Shown piece after piece: positions 14,649 through 22,211 of a stretch of 22,211 nt of DNA. The stretch comes from Candidatus Mediterraneibacter colneyensis (GTDB lineage Bacteria; Bacillota; Clostridia; Lachnospirales; Lachnospiraceae), in assembly GCA_019114745.1 (NCBI GenBank), contig DXEY01000015.1, positions 1-22,211 on the forward strand, written 5' to 3'. The position numbers and the translations under genes are program-made. Position 1 is the first letter of the stretch, and each line of letters begins with the position of its first letter. The notes under the pieces were generated by a model that worked only from the letters and a program-made list of their open reading frames with translations, was not told the origin of the DNA and did no database searches.

Positions 14649-17600
14649 TTACTCTTCTGTATTAAGAACCGTTTCTTCTGCTGCATCTTCAGCCGGAGTC
14701 TCTGTTTCCTCTGTTTCAGGCTCCATGTCCAGATCCAGTTCCAGTTCATCGTCCAGATTCAGTTCCTGCTCCATATGGATATCTGTATTGAGCGCTACAT
14801 CACGGTATTTCTTCATACCCGTACCTGCCGGGATATGTTTACCGATGATGACATTCTCCTTCAGACCGGACAGATGGTCTATTTTACCCTTGATCGCCGC
14901 CTCTGTCAGAACTTTGGTCGTCTCCTGGAAGGATGCTGCTGACAGGAAGGAATCGGTTGCAAGGGACGCTTTCGTGATACCGAGCATGATCTGCTCGCCC
15001 ACTGCCGGCGTTTTGCCCTCTGCCTCAAGCTGGCTGTTTACATCTTCAAACTCAAGTACATCTACCATTGTACCCGGAAGAAATTCGGAATCACCCTTTT
15101 CCTCTATGCGGACTTTCTTGAGCATCTGGCGTACAATGACCTCGATATGCTTGTCATTGATATCAACACCCTGCAGACGATATACTCTCTGCACCTCGCG
15201 GAGCATGTAGTCCTGAGCTGCGCGGAGTCCTTTGATCTTCAGGATATCGTGCGGGTTTACGCTACCTTCTGTGAGCTCGTCGCCCGCCTCGAGGATATCG
15301 CCGTCCTGGATCTTGATACGTGATCCGTACGGGATAAGGTACGCTTTGGATTCGCCGGTCTGATCGTTTGTAACGATGACTTCGCGTTTCTTCTTCGTAT
15401 CGCTGATGGTTGCCTTTCCGGCAAACTCTGTGATGATCGCAAGTCCTTTCGGCTTTCTCGCCTCAAAGAGCTCCTCCACACGGGGAAGACCCTGTGTGAT
15501 ATCGTCTCCGGCGACACCGCCGGCATGGAAGGTACGCATCGTAAGCTGTGTACCAGGCTCACCGATAGACTGTGCTGCTACGATACCAACTGCCTCGCCG
15601 ACCTGTACAACTTCTCCTGTCGCCATGTTTGCGCCGTAGCACTTTGCACATACGCCGTCTTTGCAGCGGCAGGTAAGGATCGTGCGGATCTTCACTTTCT
15701 TCAGCGGTTCGCCGTTTTCGTCCACGCCCTTCTTCATTACGCGTTCTGCGCGGCGCGGTGTGATCATATGATTTGCCTTTACGAGTACATTACCTTCTTT
15801 ATCTTTGATGTCCTCGCAGGAGAAACGTCCTGTGATACGATCCTGCAGGCTCTCGATCTCCTCATTGCCGTCCGTAAATGCGTGTACATACATTCCCGGA
15901 ATTTCCTCGCCCGGCTCTACGCAGTCTGTATCGTGGATGATCAGCTGCTGGGATACATCTACCAGACGTCTTGTCAGATAACCGGAATCGGCTGTACGCA
16001 GCGCCGTATCGGAAAGACCTTTACGTGCACCATGTGCGGACATGAAGTACTCCAGTACGTCCAGACCTTCACGGAAGTTGGACTTGATCGGCAGCTCGAT
16101 CGTACGTCCCATTGTATCGGCCATAAGTCCACGCATACCGGCAAGCTGCTTGATCTGCTTGTCAGAACCACGGGCTCCGGAATCAGCCATCATGAAGATG
16201 TTGTTGTATTTATCCAGACCGGAAAGGAGGGCGTCGGTCAGCATATCATCGGTCGCCTTCCATGTCTCTACGACTTCTTTATAGCGCTCTTCCTCTGTGA
16301 TCAGACCACGCTTATAGTTCTTAGTGATCCGGTCTACCGTGTTCTGCGCTTTCTCGATCAGTTCCGGTTTCTGCGGCGGAACGGTCATATCGGAAATGGA
16401 TACTGTCATAGCCGCTCTTGTAGAGAACTTGTATCCGATGGATTTCACATCGTCAAGCACTTCTGCAGTCTGAGTAGCGCCGTGTGTATTGATAACTTTT
16501 TCAAGGATCTGTTTTAACTGTTTCTTTCCTACATGGAAATCAATTTCCATCAGGAGCTCATTGCCCGGCACATCGCGGTCAACAAATCCAAGATCCTGAG
16601 GAATGATCTCGTTGAACAGCAGACGTCCAAGCGTAGCGTCGATCGTTCCTGTCTTTACAGTTCCGTCAGCAAGCGTTTTTGACACGCGCACTCTGATCTG
16701 AGAATGGAGTGTGATATATCCGTTCTCATAGGCGAGGATCGCCTCACTCACGCTGCGGAAGAACTTGCCTTCTCCTTTGGCTCCCGGGCGGAGCTGGGTC
16801 AGGTAATAGATACCGAGCACCATATCCTGTGAAGGAACAGCCACCGGGCCTCCATCGGAAGGTTTCAGCAGGTTGTTCGGTGACAGCAGGAGGAAACGGC
16901 ATTCTGCCTGAGCCTCTACTGACAGTGGTACATGGACAGCCATCTGGTCGCCGTCGAAGTCGGCGTTGTAAGCCGTACATACGAGCGGATGAAGCTTGAT
17001 TGCCTTACCTTCCACAAGGATCGGCTCAAATGCCTGGATACCGAGTCTGTGCAGTGTGGGGGCGCGGTTCAGCATAACCGGATGCTCTTTGATCACTTCT
17101 TCGAGCACATCCCAGACTTCAGGCTGCAGTCTCTCTACCATCTTCTTCGCATTTTTTATATTGTGGGCTGTACCGTTTGCCACAAGCTCTTTCATTACGA
17201 ACGGTTTGAACAGCTCGATCGCCATCTCTTTCGGAAGACCGCACTGATAGATCTTCAGCTCCGGTCCTACAACGATAACGGAACGTCCGGAGTAATCGAC
17301 ACGTTTTCCGAGCAGGTTCTGGCGGAAACGTCCGGATTTACCTTTGAGCATGTCGGACAGAGACTTCAGCGCTCTGTTGCCCGGGCCTGTGACCGGACGG
17401 CCGCGGCGGCCGTTGTCAATGAGAGCGTCTACCGCTTCCTGGAGCATACGCTTCTCGTTGCGCACGATAATGTCCGGTGCGCCCAGTTCCAGCAGTCTCT
17501 TCAGGCGGTTGTTTCTGTTGATGATCCTTCTGTACAGATCGTTCAGGTCAGACGTAGCGAAACGTCCGCCGTCGAGCTGTACCATCGGGCGCAGATCCGG

Positions 17601-18329
17601 CGGGATAACAGGGATCGCAGACAGTATCATCCACTCCGGGCGGTTGCCTGACTCAAGGAATGCCTCAACAACTTCGAGACGTTTCACGATCCTTGCGCGC
17701 TTCTGCCCTGTAGCGTTCTCCAGTGCTTTCTGAAGCTCGTCACATTCTTTGTCCAGATCGATCTTTTCCAGGAGTTCCTTGATCGCTTCGGCTCCCATGC
17801 CTACGCGGAACGCGCTGCCGCCCCATTTCTCCTTCTGCTCCTGATACTCAGCCTCAGAAAGGATCTGCTTCTCCTGCAGGTCTGTCTCCCCTTTGTCAAG
17901 TACGATATAGGATGCAAAATAAAGTACACGCTCCAGCGTACGCGGGGAGATATCAAGGATCAGTCCCATACGGCTCGGAATCCCTTTGAAGTACCAGATG
18001 TGGGATACCGGAGCCGCAAGGGCGATGTGCCCCATACGCTCACGGCGCACGCTCGCCTTTGTAACTTCAACGCCGCATCGGTCGCACACAACGCCTTTGT
18101 AGCGTATCTTTTTATATTTACCGCAGTGACACTCCCAGTCTTTGCTCGGTCCGAAGATCCTCTCACAGAAGAGTCCGTCCTTTTCCGGTTTCAGCGTTCT
18201 GTAATTGATCGTCTCCGGTTTTGTTACCTCGCCTCTGGACCACTCCAGAATCTTTTCCGGTGAAGCCAGCCCGATTCTGATCGCATCAAATTTTAACGGT
18301 TGATATTGTTGTTCATTATTATTTGGCAT
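14649..18329 (-). CDS. rpoC: DNA-directed RNA polymerase subunit beta'
   Basis: This 1226-residue protein is the beta-prime subunit, which forms the catalytic cleft with beta. The N-terminal zinc site uses C67, C69, C82 and C85. The catalytic magnesium motif NADFDGD (455-461) supplies three aspartates. The bridge-helix region is around HGARKGLSDTALRTADSGY (766-784), and the second zinc site has C803, C887, C894 and C897. The trigger-loop segment LTMRTFHAGG (929-938) follows. The C-terminal 40 residues are a very acidic tail. I start it at 18329, 8 bases after GGGAGGAG. An in-frame ATG at 18347 overlaps the rpoB stop, is itself next to that ribosome-binding site and would add six residues. It follows rpoB by 17 bp. 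Length and motif order are normal. Confidence 0.98.
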   Translation of the reverse strand: MPNNNEQQYQPLKFDAIRIGLASPEKILEWSRGEVTKPETINYRTLKPEKDGLFCERIFGPSKDWECHCGKYKKIRYKGVVCDRCGVEVTKASVRRERMGHIALAAPVSHIWYFKGIPSRMGLILDISPRTLERVLYFASYIVLDKGETDLQEKQILSEAEYQEQKEKWGGSAFRVGMGAEAIKELLEKIDLDKECDELQKALENATGQKRARIVKRLEVVEAFLESGNRPEWMILSAIPVIPPDLRPMVQLDGGRFATSDLNDLYRRIINRNNRLKRLLELGAPDIIVRNEKRMLQEAVDALIDNGRRGRPVTGPGNRALKSLSDMLKGKSGRFRQNLLGKRVDYSGRSVIVVGPELKIYQCGLPKEMAIELFKPFVMKELVANGTAHNIKNAKKMVERLQPEVWDVLEEVIKEHPVMLNRAPTLHRLGIQAFEPILVEGKAIKLHPLVCTAYNADFDGDQMAVHVPLSVEAQAECRFLLLSPNNLLKPSDGGPVAVPSQDMVLGIYYLTQLRPGAKGEGKFFRSVSEAILAYENGYITLHSQIRVRVSKTLADGTVKTGTIDATLGRLLFNEIIPQDLGFVDRDVPGNELLMEIDFHVGKKQLKQILEKVINTHGATQTAEVLDDVKSIGYKFSTRAAMTVSISDMTVPPQKPELIEKAQNTVDRITKNYKRGLITEEERYKEVVETWKATDDMLTDALLSGLDKYNNIFMMADSGARGSDKQIKQLAGMRGLMADTMGRTIELPIKSNFREGLDVLEYFMSAHGARKGLSDTALRTADSGYLTRRLVDVSQQLIIHDTDCVEPGEEIPGMYVHAFTDGNEEIESLQDRITGRFSCEDIKDKEGNVLVKANHMITPRRAERVMKKGVDENGEPLKKVKIRTILTCRCKDGVCAKCYGANMATGEVVQVGEAVGIVAAQSIGEPGTQLTMRTFHAGGVAGDDITQGLPRVEELFEARKPKGLAIITEFAGKATISDTKKKREVIVTNDQTGESKAYLIPYGSRIKIQDGDILEAGDELTEGSVNPHDILKIKGLRAAQDYMLREVQRVYRLQGVDINDKHIEVIVRQMLKKVRIEEKGDSEFLPGTMVDVLEFEDVNSQLEAEGKTPAVGEQIMLGITKASLATDSFLSAASFQETTKVLTEAAIKGKIDHLSGLKENVIIGKHIPAGTGMKKYRDVALNTDIHMEQELNLDDELELDLDMEPETEETETPAEDAAEETVLNTEE

Positions 18330-18337
18330 AGATATGG

Positions 18338-18345
18338 CTCCTCCC
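18338..18345 (-). promoter_or_regulatory. rpoC: Ribosome-binding site deciding the rpoC start
   Basis: GGGAGGAG on the minus strand lies 8 bases before the ATG at 18329, an ideal distance. The alternative ATG at 18347 lies upstream of this site and has no comparable site of its own, so the shorter protein is favoured. Confidence 0.75.
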
Positions 18346-18346
18346 A

Positions 18347-21300
18347 TTAGTTTTCATCGTCACCGGAATACTCGTCAAAGTCGATATCGTCATAGCTGTC
18401 ATCTTCCGGCTCTTCCGGTTCAACGTTCTCCAGTTCTCCGTCTACAAACTCCTGCTCTGTATAGCCGTGATCCCCAAAGGACTCGTTCTCATCGCGGTAT
18501 TTTCTGTCGCCCTCGATGATGTGGCGCAGGTCTGTCTCGCCGTAGTCCACGTTCTCCATGATCTCGACCTCTGTATTGTCGTCGCGCAGTACGCGGACAT
18601 CCAGCGCCAGTGACTGGAGCTCTTTTAAGAGCACCTTGAAGGACTCCGGGATTCCCGGTTCCGGTATATTCTCGCCTTTGATGATCGCCTCATAAGTCTT
18701 GACACGTCCGACAACGTCGTCCGATTTCACTGTCAGGATCTCCTGAAGTGTGTAAGATGCGCCGTACGCCTCGAGCGCCCACACCTCCATCTCACCGAAA
18801 CGCTGTCCGCCGAACTGTGCTTTACCGCCCAGCGGCTGCTGTGTAACGAGTGAGTACGGGCCGGTAGAACGCGCATGGATCTTATCGTCAACAAGGTGAT
18901 GCAGTTTCAGGTAATGCATATGTCCGATCGTAACCGGGCTGTCGAAGAACTCTCCGGTACGTCCGTCTCTTAAGCGGACTTTACCGTCTCTTGAGAGCGG
19001 CACGCCCTTCCACAGTTTCCTGTGCTCTCTGTTGTCAGAGAGGTACTGGAGTACTTCCGGAAGCAGCTCCTCGCCGTGTTTCTTCTCGAACTCATCCCAT
19101 TCCAGGTTGACATAATCATTCGCCAGGTCAAGAGTATCCATGATATCCACCTCGTTGGCACCGTCAAATACCGGAGTGGAAATGTTGAAGCCCAGCGCCT
19201 TTGCCGCAAGGCTCAGATGGATCTCCAGTACCTGTCCGATATTCATACGTGACGGCACGCCCAGCGGGTTAAGCACGATATCCAGCGGACGCCCGTTCGG
19301 AAGGAACGGCATATCTTCCACCGGAAGCACACGGGAAACGACACCCTTGTTACCATGACGGCCTGCCATTTTATCTCCGACTGAGATTTTTCTCTTCTGT
19401 GCGATATAAATGCGGACTGCCTGGTTCACTCCCGGAGACAGCTCATCGCCGTTCTCTCTCGTGAACACTTTTGCATCTACGACAATACCGTACTCGCCGT
19501 GAGGAACTTTCAGGGAAGTATCCCTTACCTCGCGGGCTTTTTCACCGAAGATCGCGCGGAGGAGCCGCTCCTCTGCTGTCAGCTCTGTCTCTCCCTTCGG
19601 AGTTACCTTTCCGACAAGGATATCGCCGGCGCGGACTTCCGCACCAATGCGGATGATACCTCTCTCATCCAGATCTTTGAGTGCGTCGTCGCCGACACCC
19701 GGAATATCTCTCGTGATCTCCTCAGGTCCGAGCTTTGTATCTCTTGCCTCTGCCTCATACTCTTCGATGTGGACAGAGGTGTAAACATCATCCTGTACCA
19801 GTCTCTCACTTAAGAGAACGGCATCCTCGTAGTTGTAACCTTCCCATGTCATGAAGCCGATCAGCGGGTTCTTACCAAGCGCCATCTCGCCGCCTGATGT
19901 GGACGGACCGTCTGCGATGACCTGTCCCTTTTCTACTACGTCTCCCTTATTGACGATCGGTCTCTGGTTATAACAGTTGCTCTGGTTACTTCTCTGGAAC
20001 TTCGTCAGCTTATATGCTTTCTTTGTTCCGTCCTCGTGACGGATCACGATCTCAGTAGATGTGGAGCTTTCTACTGTACCCGCCTCTTCTGCAACGATAC
20101 ACACGCCTGAGTCTACTGCGGCTTTTACTTCCATTCCGGTACCTACTACCGGCGCCTCTGTTGTGAGCAGCGGCACTGCCTGACGCTGCATGTTGGATCC
20201 CATGAGGGCACGGTTGGCATCGTCGTTCTGCAGGAACGGGATGAGCGCTGTAGCCACAGAGAATACCATCTTCGGCGACACGTCCATGTAGTCGAATTTA
20301 TTTCTCTCATATTCCTGTGTCTCTTCACGGTAACGACCGGATACATTTTTATGGACAAAGTGTCCTTCCGCATCCAGCGGCGTATTCGCCTGAGCCACAT
20401 GGTAGTTATCTTCTTCATCTGCCGTCATATAGACCACTTCGTCCGTTACGCGCGGATTCTGCGGATCTGTTTTATCGACTTTGCGGTACGGCGCCTCGAT
20501 GAAGCCGTACTGGTTGATCCTCGCATAGCATGCAAGGGAGTTGATCAGACCGATGTTCGGACCCTCGGGAGTCTCGATCGGACACATTCTTCCATAATGG
20601 GAATAGTGTACGTCGCGGACCTCGAATCCTGCACGGTCTCTGGAAAGTCCTCCGGGGCCCAGTGCGGACAGACGTCTCTTGTGGGTCAGCTCGCCCAGCG
20701 GGTTGTTCTGATCCATGAACTGTGAGAGCTGTGATGATCCGAAAAATTCTTTCACAGCCGCCGTCACCGGTTTAATGTTGATCAGTGACTGAGGCGAAAT
20801 TCCTTCCTGATCCTGAGTCGTCATACGCTCGCGTACAACTCTTTCCAGTCTGGACAGACCGATCCTGTACTGGTTCTGGAGCAGTTCTCCTACGGCACGT
20901 ATACGGCGGTTGCCCAGGTGGTCGATATCGTCATCGTTTCCGATGCCGTACTCCAGATGGATGTTATAATTAATAGAAGCAAGGATATCCTCTTTTGTGA
21001 TATGCTTCGGGATCAGATCGTGGATATCACGTCTGATCATGCTCTTCATCTCATCGATATCACCGGCAGATTCCTGGATAATACCTGCCAGTACCGGGTA
21101 AAATACCTGCTCTGTCACCCCGACCTCTTTCGGGTCAATGCCTGTGACAGCCTGCAGATCAACCATCATGTTGGAAAGGATCTTGATATTTCTCGAAGCG
21201 TCTTCTCCTTCTACCCAGAGGTACGGAGCTGCCGAGTTCTGGATCGCATCTGCGATCTCACGGGTAAGCTTTGTCCCCTTCTCAGCCACGACCTCCCCTG

Positions 21301-22207
21301 TCAGCGGGCTGACTACGTCTTCTGCCAGGATCCGTCCGTTTACACGGTTCCTGAGCATCAGTTTCTTATTGAATTTATAGCGTCCTACTTTCGCAAGATC
21401 ATACCGTCTCGGATCAAAGAACATACTGTTGATCAGGCTCTCCGCGCTGTCCACAGCAAGCGGCTCACCCGGACGGATCTTTTTATACAGCTCTAACAGA
21501 CCCTCCTGATAGTTTTCAGCAGTGTCCTTTCCAAAGCTTGCAATGATCTTCGGCTCCTCGCCGAACAGATCAACGATCTCAGCGTTCGTACCGATTCCAA
21601 GCGCACGGATCAGAACAGTGATCGGCACCTTTCTCGTACGGTCTACACGCACATAAAAAACGTCATTGGAGTCAGTTTCATACTCAAGCCACGCACCTCT
21701 GTTCGGGATGACAGTCGCCGAATAGAGTTTTTTACCAAGTTTATCATGTGCAATTCCGTAATAGATACCCGGGGAACGCACGAGCTGGCTGACGATGACA
21801 CGCTCTGCCCCGTTGATGACGAAAGTACCAGTCCTGGTCATCAGCGGGAGATCTCCCATGAAGATCTCATGCTCATTGATCTCATCAGTCTCTTTGTTGT
21901 GGAGCCTTACCCTTACTTTCAAGGGTGCCGCATAAGTCGCGTCGCGCTCTTTGCACTCGTCGATCGTGTATTTTACATCATCTTCACAGAGTGTAAAATC
22001 CACAAACTCCAGGCTTAAGTGACCGCTGTAATCCGCGATCGGAGAGATATCATCAAACACCTCTTTGAGACCTTCATCCAGAAACCACTGATAGGAATCC
22101 TTCTGAACCTCAATGAGATTTGGCATCTCCAGTACTTCCTTCTGCCTGGAATAGCTCATGCGGAAGCTGTTTCCGGTTTTAATGGGACGGATCCTGTTTT
22201 TCTCCAT
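18347..22207 (-). CDS. rpoB: DNA-directed RNA polymerase subunit beta
   Basis: This 1286-residue protein is the beta subunit of RNA polymerase. It begins MEKNRIRPIK, a common N-terminus in Clostridia, and shows the standard order of regions. The rifampicin pocket around GSSQLSQFMDQNNPLGELTH (490-509) carries D499, H509 and S514 at positions equivalent to E. coli D516, H526 and S531, so the common resistance changes are absent. ETPEGPNIGLIN, GDKMAGRHGNKG and the C-terminal GGKAQFGGQRFGEMEVWALEAYG segment are all present. The last 30 residues are strongly acidic. Only four bases precede the start in this window, so its ribosome-binding site and promoter are not visible. It forms an operon with rpoC, and upstream ribosomal protein genes such as rplL would be expected beyond the window. 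Confidence 0.97.
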   Translation of the reverse strand: MEKNRIRPIKTGNSFRMSYSRQKEVLEMPNLIEVQKDSYQWFLDEGLKEVFDDISPIADYSGHLSLEFVDFTLCEDDVKYTIDECKERDATYAAPLKVRVRLHNKETDEINEHEIFMGDLPLMTRTGTFVINGAERVIVSQLVRSPGIYYGIAHDKLGKKLYSATVIPNRGAWLEYETDSNDVFYVRVDRTRKVPITVLIRALGIGTNAEIVDLFGEEPKIIASFGKDTAENYQEGLLELYKKIRPGEPLAVDSAESLINSMFFDPRRYDLAKVGRYKFNKKLMLRNRVNGRILAEDVVSPLTGEVVAEKGTKLTREIADAIQNSAAPYLWVEGEDASRNIKILSNMMVDLQAVTGIDPKEVGVTEQVFYPVLAGIIQESAGDIDEMKSMIRRDIHDLIPKHITKEDILASINYNIHLEYGIGNDDDIDHLGNRRIRAVGELLQNQYRIGLSRLERVVRERMTTQDQEGISPQSLINIKPVTAAVKEFFGSSQLSQFMDQNNPLGELTHKRRLSALGPGGLSRDRAGFEVRDVHYSHYGRMCPIETPEGPNIGLINSLACYARINQYGFIEAPYRKVDKTDPQNPRVTDEVVYMTADEEDNYHVAQANTPLDAEGHFVHKNVSGRYREETQEYERNKFDYMDVSPKMVFSVATALIPFLQNDDANRALMGSNMQRQAVPLLTTEAPVVGTGMEVKAAVDSGVCIVAEEAGTVESSTSTEIVIRHEDGTKKAYKLTKFQRSNQSNCYNQRPIVNKGDVVEKGQVIADGPSTSGGEMALGKNPLIGFMTWEGYNYEDAVLLSERLVQDDVYTSVHIEEYEAEARDTKLGPEEITRDIPGVGDDALKDLDERGIIRIGAEVRAGDILVGKVTPKGETELTAEERLLRAIFGEKAREVRDTSLKVPHGEYGIVVDAKVFTRENGDELSPGVNQAVRIYIAQKRKISVGDKMAGRHGNKGVVSRVLPVEDMPFLPNGRPLDIVLNPLGVPSRMNIGQVLEIHLSLAAKALGFNISTPVFDGANEVDIMDTLDLANDYVNLEWDEFEKKHGEELLPEVLQYLSDNREHRKLWKGVPLSRDGKVRLRDGRTGEFFDSPVTIGHMHYLKLHHLVDDKIHARSTGPYSLVTQQPLGGKAQFGGQRFGEMEVWALEAYGASYTLQEILTVKSDDVVGRVKTYEAIIKGENIPEPGIPESFKVLLKELQSLALDVRVLRDDNTEVEIMENVDYGETDLRHIIEGDRKYRDENESFGDHGYTEQEFVDGELENVEPEEPEDDSYDDIDFDEYSGDDEN

Positions 22208-22211
22208 TGAC

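Noticed and set aside
15525..16517. A 330-codon open frame on the plus strand inside rpoC
   Set aside because: It lies wholly antisense to a conserved rpoC region, has no plausible ribosome-binding site or protein family resemblance, and is rich in Cys, His and Ile as expected of an antisense shadow.
16932..17651. 239-codon plus-strand open frame opposite the rpoC active-site region
   Set aside because: It is antisense to the most conserved part of rpoC and reflects that gene's codon pattern.
21132..22207. Possible rifampicin-resistance or large-insertion variants in rpoB
   Set aside because: The rifampicin pocket residues (D499, H509, S514) are the sensitive type, and the protein length and motif order are normal.

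Overview
This window looks like ordinary chromosome from a low-GC Gram-positive of the Clostridia, most likely a Lachnospiraceae relative. The grounds are Firmicutes-type rpoB and rpoC with acidic C-terminal tails, a DnaD/DnaI-type helicase-loading pair, SpoVG, paired glgC and glgD, and strong purine-rich Shine-Dalgarno sites. Taxonomy is inferred from gene content and protein style only. All recognisable genes are intact. I found no tRNA, rRNA, CRISPR array, insertion sequence or prophage gene.

Layout. 65-1498 (+) encodes a membrane-anchored polysaccharide deacetylase with Ig-like repeats. A long hairpin separates it from a convergent xpaC-telA operon (3986 down to 1602, minus). Head to head with xpaC is an RluA-family pseudouridine synthase (4116-4835, +). 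Their two promoters occupy the same roughly 60 bp. A strong bidirectional terminator follows, then the minus-strand run glgC-glgD-spoVG (7721 down to 4936). An AT-rich divergent promoter region separates glgC from murC (7930-9318, +).

The 226 bp after murC hold two near-perfect DnaA boxes plus two degenerate ones in helical phase, a hairpin terminator and a promoter. They lead into a tightly packed plus-strand series: a DnaD-like initiation protein with two C-terminal DnaD repeats, a DnaI-like AAA+ loader, a long PRPP synthetase, a short KdpD-like sensor kinase and a KdpE-like response regulator. This series ends in a hairpin that contains the regulator's stop codon and serves as the divider from the convergent rpoB-rpoC operon (22207 down to 14649, minus), which fills the right-hand third.

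How the genes fit together. Most encode core growth functions: cell wall (deacetylase, MurC), glycogen precursor synthesis (GlgC, GlgD), rRNA or tRNA modification (RluA-like), replication initiation (DnaD-like, DnaI-like), nucleotide precursor supply (PRPP synthetase) and transcription (RpoB, RpoC). The least understood parts are the XpaC-TelA pair, the shortened KdpD-like kinase and the DnaA-box cluster in front of the helicase-loader operon. I see no clear candidate for a wholly new multi-gene system. The strongest lead is possible DnaA control of an operon that joins helicase loading to PRPP synthesis.
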